Assembly: GCF_001953885.1 (NCBI RefSeq)
Contig: NZ_MQUS01000016.1
Coordinates: 161,749 to 225,748 of the forward strand
DNA: 64,000 nucleotides
Source of the DNA: Streptomyces sp. IMTB 2501
GTDB taxonomy: Bacteria; Actinomycetota; Actinomycetes; Streptomycetales; Streptomycetaceae
Direction: 5' to 3'
The number at the start of each line of letters is the position of its first letter. Within the stretch, counting starts at the first letter, position 1. Below are positions 56,192-64,000 of this stretch, piece after piece. The notes under the pieces were generated by a model. That model saw only the letters and a program-made list of their open reading frames with translations. It was not told the DNA's origin and ran no database searches. The position numbers and the translations under genes are program-made.

Positions 56192-57567
56192 CGTCCCGTA
56201 GCTCCAAGGTGACGGCCCGCCCCTCTTCGGAGGCGCGGGCCGTCGCCCGTACCCAAACCCTCATCAAGGGCCAGAACGGCATCGGCACGGTCCGCAAGAC
56301 CACCCTCCCGGGCGGCCTGCGCATCGTCACCGAGACTCTGCCCTCGGTCCGCTCCGCGACCTTCGGCATCTGGGCGCACGTCGGCTCCCGCGACGAGACC
56401 CCGGCCCTGAACGGCGCCACGCACTACCTGGAACACCTGCTCTTCAAGGGCACGGCCCAGCGCAGCGCACTCGACATCTCCGCCGCCCTCGACGCCGTGG
56501 GCGGCGAGATGAACGCGTTCACGGCGAAGGAGTACACGTGCTACTACGCGCGCGTGCTCGACACCGACCTGCCGCTCGCCATCGACGTCGTCTGCGACAT
56601 GCTGACCGGCTCGCTCATCCTCGAAGAGGACGTCGACGTCGAACGCGGCGCGATCCTCGAAGAGATCGCGATGACCGAGGACGACCCGGGTGACTGTGTG
56701 CACGACCTGTTCGCGCACACCATGTTCGGCAACAACGCCCTCGGCCGCCCGGTCCTCGGCACGGTCGACACGGTCAACGCCCTCACCGCCGACCGCGTCC
56801 GCCGCTTCTACAAGAAGCACTACGACCCGACCCACCTGGTCGTCGCCTGCGCCGGCAACATCGACCACAACAAGGTCGTACGACAGGTCCGTGCGGCCTT
56901 CGAGAAGGCGGGCGCCTTCAGGAACGCCGACGCGCAGCCCATCGCCCCGCGCGACGGCCGCCGTACGATCCGCACCTCCGGCAAGGTCGAGCTGCTCGGC
57001 CGCAAGACCGAGCAGGCGCATGTGGTCCTCGGCATGCCGGGGCTCGCCCGCACCGACGACCGCCGCTGGGCCATGGGCGTGCTCAACACCGCCCTCGGCG
57101 GCGGCATGTCCTCCCGCCTCTTCCAGGAGGTCCGGGAGAAGCGCGGCCTCGCCTACAGCGTGTACTCGTACACCTCCGGCTTCGCCGACTGCGGCCTGTT
57201 CGGCGTGTACGCCGGCTGTCGGCCGAGCCAGGTGCACGACGTGCTGAAGATCTGCCGGGACGAACTCGACCACGTCGCCGTCAACGGCCTCACCGACGAC
57301 GAGATCGCCCGCGCCGTCGGCCAGCTCCGCGGCTCCACCGTCCTCGGCCTGGAGGACACCGGCGCGCTGATGAACCGTATCGGCAAGAGCGAGCTGTGCT
57401 GGGGCGAGCAGATGTCCGTCGACGACATGCTGGACCGGATAGCGGCAGTCACCCCGGACGAGGTCCGCTCGGTCGCCCGCGACATCCTGGGACAGCGCCC
57501 GTCGCTGTCGGTCATCGGCCCGCTGAAGGACAAGCAGGCCGCACGCCTGCACGACGCCGTCGCCTGA
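56188..57567 (+). CDS. M16-family zinc peptidase (pitrilysin/processing-peptidase type)
   Basis: This 459-residue protein has the inverted zinc motif HYLEH at residues 79-83 (ATHYLEHLLFKGT) with the downstream Glu region ERGAILEEIAMTEDDP, matching the M16B subfamily that resembles mitochondrial processing peptidase. The C-terminal domain (LFQEVREKRGLAYSVYSYTS) carries the substrate Arg/Tyr pair typical of active members. It overlaps pnp by four bases (GTGA) and precedes dapB by 26 bp. Its substrates in bacteria are not well defined. Confidence 0.93.
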   Translation: MTSRSSKVTARPSSEARAVARTQTLIKGQNGIGTVRKTTLPGGLRIVTETLPSVRSATFGIWAHVGSRDETPALNGATHYLEHLLFKGTAQRSALDISAALDAVGGEMNAFTAKEYTCYYARVLDTDLPLAIDVVCDMLTGSLILEEDVDVERGAILEEIAMTEDDPGDCVHDLFAHTMFGNNALGRPVLGTVDTVNALTADRVRRFYKKHYDPTHLVVACAGNIDHNKVVRQVRAAFEKAGAFRNADAQPIAPRDGRRTIRTSGKVELLGRKTEQAHVVLGMPGLARTDDRRWAMGVLNTALGGGMSSRLFQEVREKRGLAYSVYSYTSGFADCGLFGVYAGCRPSQVHDVLKICRDELDHVAVNGLTDDEIARAVGQLRGSTVLGLEDTGALMNRIGKSELCWGEQMSVDDMLDRIAAVTPDEVRSVARDILGQRPSLSVIGPLKDKQAARLHDAVA

Positions 57568-57593
57568 CCCACCTCCCGTAAGGAACGAAGAAG

Positions 57594-58346
57594 ATGAGCA
57601 AGCTGCGCGTGGCGGTCCTCGGCGCCAAGGGCCGGATCGGGTCCGAGGCGGTCCGGGCGGTCGAGGCCGCCGAGGACATGGAGCTGGTCGCCGCCCTCGG
57701 CCGGGGCGACAAGCTCGAGACCCTGGCGGAGACCGGCGCCCAGGTCGCCGTCGAGCTGACCACCCCCGACTCCGTCATGGAGAACCTCGACTTCTGCGTG
57801 CGCCACGGCATCCACGCGGTCGTCGGTACGACGGGCTGGACCGAGGAGCGCCTCGCGCAGCTGCGGGGCTGGCTGGCCGCGTCCCCGCAGACCGGTGTGC
57901 TCATCGCGCCGAACTTCTCCATCGGCGCCGTCCTGACCATGAAGTTCGCACAGATCGCCGCGCCGTACTTCGAGTCGGTCGAGGTAGTCGAACTGCACCA
58001 CCCGAACAAGGTGGACGCCCCGAGCGGCACGGCCACGCGCACGGCTCAGCTCATCGCCGAGGCCCGGCGGGCCGCCGGCACCGCACCGGCCCCGGACGCC
58101 ACCGCCTCCGCCCTGGACGGCGCGAGGGGCGCCAGTGTCGACGGGATCCCGGTCCACGCGGTCCGCCTGCGCGGCCTGCTGGCCCACCAGGAGGTGCTGC
58201 TCGGCGGCGAGGGAGAGACGCTGACCATCCGCCACGACTCCCTGCACCACAGCAGCTTCATGCCGGGCATCCTGCTCGGCGCCCGCCGTGTGGTGACCAC
58301 TCCGGGCCTGACCTTCGGCCTGGAACACTTCCTGGACCTGAGCTGA
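57594..58346 (+). CDS. dapB: 4-hydroxy-tetrahydrodipicolinate reductase
   Basis: DapB reduces hydroxytetrahydrodipicolinate in the diaminopimelate/lysine pathway. The 250-residue protein has the nucleotide-binding VAVLGAKGRIGSEAVRAV, GTTGWTEE and the substrate loop VELHHPNKVDAPSGTATRTA with its catalytic His and Lys. AAGGAACGAAG precedes ATG 57594. dapA, the preceding enzyme of the pathway, lies 2.7 kb downstream. Confidence 0.97.
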   Translation: MSKLRVAVLGAKGRIGSEAVRAVEAAEDMELVAALGRGDKLETLAETGAQVAVELTTPDSVMENLDFCVRHGIHAVVGTTGWTEERLAQLRGWLAASPQTGVLIAPNFSIGAVLTMKFAQIAAPYFESVEVVELHHPNKVDAPSGTATRTAQLIAEARRAAGTAPAPDATASALDGARGASVDGIPVHAVRLRGLLAHQEVLLGGEGETLTIRHDSLHHSSFMPGILLGARRVVTTPGLTFGLEHFLDLS

Positions 58347-58359
58347 GACAGACTCTCCG

Positions 58360-58812
58360 ATGCGCGCGAAGATCACCTATCTCGTCACGGCCGCCGTCCT
58401 GGTCTTCTACTTCGTCCTGGTCGGCAGCCGTGGAGTGATGCTCATCCAGTCCGGCACGGTCCTCACCGTCACCTTCGGGGTCGCGGTGCTGATCCTGCCG
58501 GTCATCGGAGTGTGGTTCCTGTGGAAGAACACCCAGTTCGTCCGCAAGGCCAACCAGCTCGCCGCCGAACTCGACGCCGAGGGCGGACTGCCCGTCGACG
58601 AGCTGCGGCGTACCCCGGGCGGCCGGATCGACCGCGACTCCGCCGACGAGGTCTTCGCCAAGCGCAAGGCCGAGACCGAGGTGTCCCCCGACGACTGGCG
58701 CTGCTGGTTCCGCCTCGCCATCGCCTACCACGACGCCCGCGACACCCCACGCGCCCGCAAGGCGATGCAAAGGGCTATCGCCCTGCACGACGGCCGCCCG
58801 GTCCCGGCCTGA
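58360..58812 (+). CDS. Small membrane protein with a TPR-like tail
   Basis: This is a 150-residue protein with two N-terminal transmembrane helices (about residues 5-25 and 33-55) and a cytosolic part. The C-terminal 35 residues, DDWRCWFRLAIAYHDARDTP then RARKAMQRAIALHDG, look like one tetratricopeptide-type helical hairpin. It follows dapB by 13 bp and is probably in its operon. The family is common in Streptomyces at this place; its function is unknown. Confidence 0.8.
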   Translation: MRAKITYLVTAAVLVFYFVLVGSRGVMLIQSGTVLTVTFGVAVLILPVIGVWFLWKNTQFVRKANQLAAELDAEGGLPVDELRRTPGGRIDRDSADEVFAKRKAETEVSPDDWRCWFRLAIAYHDARDTPRARKAMQRAIALHDGRPVPA

Positions 58813-59009
58813 CACCCATCAAGGCCTGACCGCAGCGGCCACCCGCCGAGCCGCATCTGGCCGTGCGCAAGCGCGGGTGCGTGGCAGGGCGGGTCGCTCC
58901 CCGAGTTCTCGGCATCGCTCGAACCCGGAGGGACCCCCAGCGCGGCGGCCGCACATCGATACAGTCCCGCGCCCCGTGGGAAGCAGCAGTGCACCGCTCC
59001 TTGCGGCAG

Positions 59010-59576
59010 CTAGCCGCGCTCGCGTCCGCGGCCGTACTCCGCCGCCCAGGCCTCCACCGTGTCCGCGGCCCGGTCGAACGCGGCCGGGCGGCCCAGGAAG
59101 TCCATGGTGTGCGTCGTCAGCAGCGGAGGCGTGTCCTCGGCAGGCCGGTCCTTGCGGACGAGCGCCAGCGCCTGCCCCTGCACCGTGCGGGGCAGCCCCA
59201 GCCAGCGCACCGGCTGCTGCACCGTCCGCACGGAGATCACCCGTGCCCACGGCGCCGTACGCGTCACCAGGAAACCGACGTGCCGCAGCCCGCGCCTGCT
59301 CACCCACACGCCCATACGCAGCAGCCGCAGCGCACCGGCGATGACCAAGAGGGCCACGACCAGGACCGTCGCCGCCGAGGGCACCGAGCCGGTCAGGGCG
59401 ATGAGCACCGCGGCGAACAGCACGAAGGAGGCCAGAAGCAGCACCAGCGCCGCCATACCCACACGCCAGGGACCGGGACGGTAGGGGCGCCGCCAGCGCT
59501 CCCGGTCGTCGTACGGCAACGCGTTCTCGGGAGCGGCCTCGAAGGTGCGGTCGGCCGTCAGGAAGGACAGGGGCAC
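59010..59576 (-). CDS. Membrane protein with a PH-like domain
   Basis: This is a 188-residue protein with two transmembrane helices around residues 38-62 and 68-90. A beta-rich cytosolic domain follows (VWVSRRGLRHVGFLVTRTAP, WARVISVRTVQQPVRWLGLP), the pattern of bacterial PH-like (bPH2) domains. The last helix (AFDRAADTVEAWAAEYG) would cap it. GTG 59576 follows GAGGA. It lies downstream of another small membrane-protein gene on the same strand. The 197 bp between its 3' end and the gene at 58360-58812 hold no strong terminator. Confidence 0.78.
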   Translation of the reverse strand: MPLSFLTADRTFEAAPENALPYDDRERWRRPYRPGPWRVGMAALVLLLASFVLFAAVLIALTGSVPSAATVLVVALLVIAGALRLLRMGVWVSRRGLRHVGFLVTRTAPWARVISVRTVQQPVRWLGLPRTVQGQALALVRKDRPAEDTPPLLTTHTMDFLGRPAAFDRAADTVEAWAAEYGRGRERG

Positions 59577-59666
59577 GGCGGGTCCTCGCTCGATCCTCGC
59601 GTGGGTTGTGCCCGGTGAGGCTATCCGGCGGTGTGCCCGCTCACCACCCGAGGGCGGCCGGAAGGG

Positions 59667-59903
59667 TCAGTGCCCCTGGGAGGCCTGGGACTGCTGCGTC
59701 GTCGTACTGGACGGCGTCGACATCGACGGCATACCGACGATCAGGGCTCCCACCAGCCCGGCGACGATCGTGAGTCCCAGCAGCAGGCGCCCGGCTATCT
59801 CCCCGTAGGACGCCCGCGGACGGGGCGGGGGAGTGACATTGCTGCGGAAGCTCTCCGCCTCGGCCAGGAAGGCGAAGGGTACGGGCTCGCGCCGACGGAA
59901 CAT
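59667..59903 (-). CDS. Small single-pass membrane protein
   Basis: This is a 78-residue protein with MFRRREPVPFAFLAEAESFR, a Pro/Arg stretch, one transmembrane helix (LLLGLTIVAGLVGALIVG) and a Ser/Thr/Gln-rich tail. AAGGAGA precedes ATG 59903. It is divergent from thyX across about 190 bp. No family is recognised, but the layout (cytosolic basic head, short exported tail) is consistent. Confidence 0.7.
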   Translation of the reverse strand: MFRRREPVPFAFLAEAESFRSNVTPPPRPRASYGEIAGRLLLGLTIVAGLVGALIVGMPSMSTPSSTTTQQSQASQGH

Positions 59904-60093
59904 CGCGGATACGTCTCCTTTCGGGGTCGAACGAGCGGCTCTCACTGATACAGACGCTCGAGTGGCACAAAAGGTGCCCATGTCGGAAAAAATCCATGGT
60001 GGGATTTCTGGGGTGAGGTACTGCCGTGGCCCGGCCGGGGGCCCCGTAAGGTGGGCGCGAACCACAGCTGTGATGGGAAGGACCCCAACCCCC

Positions 60094-60822
60094 GTGACCA
60101 CCCCCGAGTCGCTCACGTTCCGCAGTGACGTCACCGTCGAGCTGGTGAAGTCCAGCGCTTCGGACGCCGACGTCCTCTTCGCCGCCCGCGTCTCCACCGC
60201 CGGCGAGCAGTCCCTGGACGAGCTGAAGAAGGACCCCGAGCGCTCCAAGGGCCTGATCAACTACCTGATGCGCGACCGGCACGGCAGCCCGTTCGAGCAC
60301 AACTCGATGACGTTCTTCATCAGCGCCCCGATCTTCGTCTTCCGCGAGTTCATGCGGCACAGGGTCGGCTGGTCGTACAACGAGGAGTCCGGCCGCTACC
60401 GCGAGCTCGAGCCGGTCTTCTACGTCCCCGGCGCCGACCGCAAGCTCGTGCAGCAGGGCCGCCCCGGCAAGTACGTCTTCGTGGAGGGCACCCCGGCCCA
60501 GCACGAGGCGGTCAGTAGCACGCTGCAGGAGTCGTACGAGCAGGCGTACGCGGCCTACCAGAAGATGCTCGCCGAGGGCGTCGCCCGTGAGGTCGCCCGC
60601 GCCGCACTCCCCGTGGGCCTCTACTCCTCGATGTACGCCACCTGCAACGCCCGCTCCCTGATGCACTTCCTCGGCCTGCGCACCCAGCATGAACTGGCCA
60701 AGGTGCCGTCCTTCCCGCAGCGGGAGATCGAGATGGTCGGCGAGAAGATGGAGGCGGAGTGGGCGAAGCTCATGCCGCTGACGTACGCCGCCTTCAACGC
60801 GAACGGGCGCGTGGCCCCGTAA
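60094..60822 (+). CDS. thyX: FAD-dependent thymidylate synthase
   Basis: ThyX methylates dUMP using methylenetetrahydrofolate, FAD and NADPH. The 242-residue protein has RHGSPFEHNSMTFFI and the ThyX motif in REFMRHRVGWSYNEESGRYR (R88-H-R ... S99-G-R-Y). Between RHR and the conserved Ser there are eight residues rather than the textbook seven. EVARAALPVGLYSSMYATCN completes the active site. GTG 60094 is used; ATG 60073 would add seven residues and cannot be excluded. Confidence 0.94.
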   Translation: MTTPESLTFRSDVTVELVKSSASDADVLFAARVSTAGEQSLDELKKDPERSKGLINYLMRDRHGSPFEHNSMTFFISAPIFVFREFMRHRVGWSYNEESGRYRELEPVFYVPGADRKLVQQGRPGKYVFVEGTPAQHEAVSSTLQESYEQAYAAYQKMLAEGVAREVARAALPVGLYSSMYATCNARSLMHFLGLRTQHELAKVPSFPQREIEMVGEKMEAEWAKLMPLTYAAFNANGRVAP

Positions 60823-60933
60823 CTGAGGACTACGAAGCCCTGTTCCCCCACCAGGAACGGATGTACGGATCAGCCTCGCGAGGTGTCCGTATTGCGGCGT
60901 TTGGAGAAGTTCATCTAGCCTGATCAAACGGAC

Positions 60934-60970
60934 CCGGCACTGCTTGAACCCCCGAGCAGGCAGTGCCGGG
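60934..60970 (+). terminator. Hairpin between thyX and dapA
   Basis: CCCGGCACTGC and its exact complement form an 11-bp stem with a 15-base loop, followed by CTCCGCATTTG. It lies 112 bases after thyX and 75 before dapA. Confidence 0.65.
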
Positions 60971-61031
60971 CTCCGCATTTGTCCTGACTTCTCCCGGTAC
61001 CCCAAGGGCAGACCACGCTTGGAGCACCGAG

Positions 61032-61037
61032 TAGCGT
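61032..61037 (+). promoter_or_regulatory. Possible -10 box of leaderless dapA
   Basis: TAGCGT lies seven bases before ATG 61045. If this is the -10, dapA mRNA begins at its start codon. Alternatively GTG 61036 behind GGAG would start the protein three residues earlier. Confidence 0.4.
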
Positions 61038-61044
61038 GTTACCC

Positions 61045-61944
61045 ATGGCTCCGACCTCGACTCCGCAGACCCCCTTCGGGCGGGTCCTCACCGCCATGGT
61101 CACGCCCTTCACGGCGGACGGCGCACTCGACCTCGACGGCGCGCAGCGACTCGCCGCCCACCTGGTGGACGCAGGCAACGACGGCCTGATCATCAACGGC
61201 ACCACCGGCGAGTCCCCCACCACCACCGATGCGGAGAAAGCGGACCTCGTACGAGCCGTACTGGAGGCGGTCGGCGGCCGCGCCCACGTCGTCGCCGGCG
61301 TCGGGACCAACGACACCCACCACAGCGTCGAGCTGGCCCGCGAGGCCGAGCGCATCGGCGCCCACGGCCTCCTCGTCGTCACGCCGTACTACAACAAGCC
61401 CCCGCAGGAGGGCCTGTACCGGCACTTCACGACCGTCGCCGACACCACCGGCCTGCCCGTCATGCTCTACGACATCCCCGGCCGCAGCGGCGTCCCGATC
61501 AACACCGAGACGCTCGTCCGGCTCGCCGAGCACCCCCGGATCGTCGCCAACAAGGACGCCAAGGGCGACCTCGGCCGCGCCAGCTGGGCCATCGCCCAGT
61601 CCGGCCTCGCCTGGTACTCCGGCGACGACATGCTGAACCTCCCGCTGCTCTCCGTGGGCGCGGTCGGCTTCGTCTCGGTCGTCGGCCACCTCGTCACCCC
61701 GGACCTGCGCGCCCTGGTCGACGCCTACGTCTCCGGCGACGTCGTCAAGGCCACGGAGATCCACCAGAAGCTGCTCCCGGTCTACACCGGCATGTTCCGC
61801 ACCCAGGGCGTCATGACCACCAAGGCCGCGCTCACGCTCCAGGGCCTGCCCGCTGGGCCCCTGCGCTCGCCCATGGTCGAGTGCTCGCCCGAGGAGATCG
61901 CGCAGCTCAAGATCGATCTTGCTGCCGGCGGGGTACAGCTCTGA
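61045..61944 (+). CDS. dapA: 4-hydroxy-tetrahydrodipicolinate synthase
   Basis: DapA condenses pyruvate with aspartate semialdehyde, the first committed step to diaminopimelate and lysine. The 299-residue TIM-barrel protein has LIINGTTGESPTTT, the catalytic Tyr in VVTPYYNKPPQEGLYRHF, LYDIPGRSGVPI, and the Schiff-base Lys in IVANKDAKGDL. ATG 61045 matches the MAPTSTPQTPFGRVLTAM start of Streptomyces DapA. It precedes rnj by 165 bp. Confidence 0.96.
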   Translation: MAPTSTPQTPFGRVLTAMVTPFTADGALDLDGAQRLAAHLVDAGNDGLIINGTTGESPTTTDAEKADLVRAVLEAVGGRAHVVAGVGTNDTHHSVELAREAERIGAHGLLVVTPYYNKPPQEGLYRHFTTVADTTGLPVMLYDIPGRSGVPINTETLVRLAEHPRIVANKDAKGDLGRASWAIAQSGLAWYSGDDMLNLPLLSVGAVGFVSVVGHLVTPDLRALVDAYVSGDVVKATEIHQKLLPVYTGMFRTQGVMTTKAALTLQGLPAGPLRSPMVECSPEEIAQLKIDLAAGGVQL

Positions 61945-62060
61945 CAACAGACTTGGCACCACCCGAGGTTCACAAGCTTCACAACTGAAGAACAACAGAA
62001 CAAAGCGGGCCACCGGTGCCCGCACCCCACAACGACAACTGCTTCTGCACGAACGTCATG

Positions 62061-62091
62061 CGCGCCACGTGCCCGACCGGTACGTGGCGCG
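62061..62091 (+). promoter_or_regulatory. Leader hairpin of rnj
   Basis: CGCGCCACGT and ACGTGGCGCG are perfect 10-bp arms, extendable by weak pairs on the outside, round an 11-base loop. The stem ends about seven bases before the GAGGAG of rnj, so it can affect translation or decay of that mRNA. Confidence 0.55.
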
Positions 62092-62109
62092 TGTGGTGAG
62101 GAGAGTCTT

Positions 62110-63795
62110 TTGAGTCATCCGCATCCTGAACTCGCCCCGCCCCCGCCGCTCCCCGAAGGCGGCCTGCGGGTCACCCCGCTCGGCGGTCTCGGTGAGATCG
62201 GCCGGAACATGACGGTCTTCGAGTACGGGGGCCGCCTGCTGATCGTCGACTGCGGAGTGCTCTTCCCCGAGGAGGAGCAGCCCGGAATCGACCTGATCCT
62301 GCCGGACTTCTCGTCCATCCGGGACCGCCTCGACGACATCGAGGGCATCGTCCTCACCCACGGCCACGAGGACCACATCGGCGGTGTCCCCTTCCTGCTC
62401 CGCGAGAAGCCGGACATCCCGCTGATCGGCTCCAAGCTGACCCTCGCCCTGATCGAGGCCAAGCTCCAGGAGCACCGGATCCGCCCGTACACCCTGGAGG
62501 TGGCCGAGGGTCAGCGCGAGCGCATCGGCCCCTTCGACTGCGAGTTCATCGCCGTCAACCACTCCATCCCGGACGCCCTGGCAGTCGCCATCCGCACCCC
62601 CGCCGGCATGGCGGTGCACACCGGCGACTTCAAGATGGACCAGCTCCCGCTGGACAACCGCCTCACCGACCTGCACGCGTTCGCGCGGCTGAGCGAAGAG
62701 GGCATCGACCTCCTGCTCACCGACTCCACCAACGCCGAGGTCCCGGGCTTCACCCCGCACGAGCGCGACATCTCCAACGTCCTGCGCCAGGTCTTCGCGA
62801 GCGCCCGCAAGCGGATCATCGTGGCGAGCTTCGCCAGCCACGTCCACCGCATCCAGCAGATCCTGGACGCGGCCCACGAGTACGGCCGCCGGGTCGCCTT
62901 CGTCGGCCGCTCGATGGTCCGCAACATGGGCATCGCCCGCGACCTCGGCTACCTGAAGGTCCCGCCGGGCCTGGTGGTCGACGTCAAGACGCTGGACGAC
63001 CTTCCCGACGACGAAGTGGTCCTGGTCTGCACGGGCTCCCAGGGCGAGCCGATGGCCGCGCTGTCGAGGATGGCCAACAGGGACCACCAGATCCGGATCG
63101 TCGAAGGCGACACGGTGATCCTGGCGTCCTCCCTGATCCCGGGAAACGAGAACGCGGTCTACCGCGTGATCAACGGCCTGACCCGCTGGGGCGCCAACGT
63201 CGTCCACAAGGGCAACGCCAAGGTGCACGTTTCCGGCCACGCGTCTGCGGGCGAGCTGCTGTACTTCTACAACATCTGCCGCCCGAAGAACCTGATGCCG
63301 GTGCACGGGGAATGGCGCCATCTGCGCGCCAACGCCGAACTGGGCGCCCTCACCGGCGTCCCGCACGACCGGATCGTCATCGCCGAGGACGGTGTGGTGG
63401 TCGACCTGGTCGAAGGCAAGGCGAAGATCTCCGGCAAGGTCCAGGCCGGTTACGTCTACGTCGACGGCCTCTCGGTCGGCGATGTCGGCGAGCCGGCCCT
63501 CAAGGACCGCAAGATCCTCGGCGACGAGGGCATCATCTCCGTCTTCGTGGTCGTGGACTCGTCCACCGGCAAGATCACCGGCGGCCCGCACGTCCAGGCG
63601 CGCGGCTCCGGCATCGAGGACTCGGCCTTCGCCGACGTCATCCCGAAGATCACGGAAGTGCTGGAGCGGTCCGCCCAGGACGGCGTCGTGGAGCCCCACC
63701 AGCTCCAGCAACTCGTCCGGCGCACCCTCGGCAAGTGGGTCTCGGACACCTATCGCCGCAGGCCGATGATCCTCCCTGTGGTCGTGGAGGTCTGA
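62110..63795 (+). CDS. rnj: Ribonuclease J
   Basis: RNase J is a beta-CASP metallo-beta-lactamase nuclease with 5'-exo and endonuclease activity in mRNA decay and rRNA processing. The 561-residue protein has PLGGLGEIGRNMTVFEYGGR, the metal motif LTHGHEDHIGGVPFLL, VNHSIPDALAVAI, VHTGDFKMD and the beta-CASP region (GSQGEPMAALSRMANRDH, HVSGHASAGELL). TTG 62110 follows GAGGAG and gives the family N-terminus. A hairpin lies in its leader and a strong terminator follows. Confidence 0.96.
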   Translation: MSHPHPELAPPPPLPEGGLRVTPLGGLGEIGRNMTVFEYGGRLLIVDCGVLFPEEEQPGIDLILPDFSSIRDRLDDIEGIVLTHGHEDHIGGVPFLLREKPDIPLIGSKLTLALIEAKLQEHRIRPYTLEVAEGQRERIGPFDCEFIAVNHSIPDALAVAIRTPAGMAVHTGDFKMDQLPLDNRLTDLHAFARLSEEGIDLLLTDSTNAEVPGFTPHERDISNVLRQVFASARKRIIVASFASHVHRIQQILDAAHEYGRRVAFVGRSMVRNMGIARDLGYLKVPPGLVVDVKTLDDLPDDEVVLVCTGSQGEPMAALSRMANRDHQIRIVEGDTVILASSLIPGNENAVYRVINGLTRWGANVVHKGNAKVHVSGHASAGELLYFYNICRPKNLMPVHGEWRHLRANAELGALTGVPHDRIVIAEDGVVVDLVEGKAKISGKVQAGYVYVDGLSVGDVGEPALKDRKILGDEGIISVFVVVDSSTGKITGGPHVQARGSGIEDSAFADVIPKITEVLERSAQDGVVEPHQLQQLVRRTLGKWVSDTYRRRPMILPVVVEV

Positions 63796-63816
63796 CGCCT
63801 CGTCGGTTGCAAGCCC

Positions 63817-63856
63817 GGAGCGGGGCGCCTCGATTTGCATCGGGGCGCCCCGCTCC
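63817..63856 (+). terminator. Terminator after rnj
   Basis: GGAGCGGGGCGCCTCGAT pairs with 63839-63856 over 18 bp with one G-U and a TTGC loop, 22 bases after the rnj stop. Confidence 0.88.
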
Positions 63857-63920
63857 AGTACGTTTACGGCTCCGCCAAACCGGGAACCCCAGCACTTCAT
63901 GCGCTGGACACTGGTGCCCG

Positions 63921-64000
63921 GAGGCGGTGGAAAAACCGACTCAGAACTTCTGATAAAGTCGGAACCGCCGGAAAGGAAACCGCGAGAAAAACGCGGGAGC
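63921..64000 (+). promoter_or_regulatory. Probable rRNA operon promoter/leader
   Basis: The run ACTTCTGATAAAGTCGGA, followed by CCGCCGGAAAGGAAAC, resembles the leader that precedes 16S rRNA genes in Streptomyces, where similar blocks recur before the promoter-proximal processing sites. TAAAGT or GATAAA here would be the -10. The 16S gene itself lies beyond the window, so this is recognition from memory. Confidence 0.55.

Noticed and set aside
58890..58960. tRNA-like T-loop on the minus strand (GGTTCGAGC) between the dapB-operon membrane gene and the PH-like gene
   Set aside because: The flanking bases do not pair as a T-stem, and no acceptor, D or anticodon arms can be drawn.

Overview
This is a high-GC chromosomal segment from a Streptomyces-type actinomycete. 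Evidence for that is the third-position G/C codon bias, the many GTG starts, ATGA/GTGA stop-start overlaps, long GC-rich hairpins without T-tracts as terminators, and a housekeeping gene order (dxr-rseP-ispG ... proS ... rimP-nusA-ylxR-infB-DUF503-rbfA-truB ... ribF ... ESX locus ... rpsO-pnp-M16 peptidase-dapB ... thyX-dapA-rnj) that I recognise as the conserved Streptomyces arrangement. I recognised families from sequence motifs only; no searches were run.

Layout. 1-90 is the tail of a probable S53 peptidase. 240-1412 is a graveyard of carbohydrate genes: a GH3 N-terminal fragment, a frameshifted sugar-binding lipoprotein, and a GH12-like C-terminal fragment. They sit round a palindromic operator of the same sequence as those in front of the intact LacI regulator-GH31 glycosidase operon (1459-4619). 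4951-9094 holds an acyl-CoA dehydrogenase, a small secreted protein, a possible 55-residue gene and dxr. 9091-12714 holds rseP, ispG and a DUF4081/GNAT protein, whose stop codon abuts a 141-bp MITE-like element. 12889-18539 holds a questin-oxidase-like protein, a GNAT, proS, a probable pseudokinase, and a lipoprotein/ferritin-like pair. 18796-25893 is the transcription/translation block rimP-nusA-ylxR-infB-DUF503-rbfA-truB. 26172-29960 is a large trypsin-like/P-loop fusion that has lost key residues in both parts, followed by ribF.

31165-52754 is a complete ESX-type (type VII) secretion locus: an EspI-like MinD-family ATPase, an unassigned protein overlapping eccE, eccB, two mycosins, a YxxxE-bearing small protein, a large WXG protein, an esxB/esxA pair, a two-helix membrane protein, eccC with three P-loops, eccD, and a membrane-anchored beta-propeller protein. 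No eccA or espG is seen. After a DUF397 gene come rpsO-pnp, an M16 peptidase, dapB, three small membrane proteins, thyX, dapA and rnj. The last 80 bases resemble the promoter/leader of a Streptomyces rRNA operon, so a 16S gene probably starts just beyond the window.

How the genes work together. dxr and ispG are two MEP-pathway steps flanking the site-2 protease rseP. rimP, nusA, infB, rbfA and truB serve ribosome assembly, transcription elongation and tRNA modification. rpsO-pnp and rnj are translation and RNA decay genes. dapB and dapA supply diaminopimelate and lysine. The ESX genes form a secretion apparatus with its likely substrates and proteases alongside. The most unusual items are the doubly degenerate protease/P-loop fusion, the pseudokinase, the chain of three overlapping mini-ORFs before infB, the uncharacterised proteins within the ESX locus, and the decayed sugar-utilisation locus that keeps its operator.
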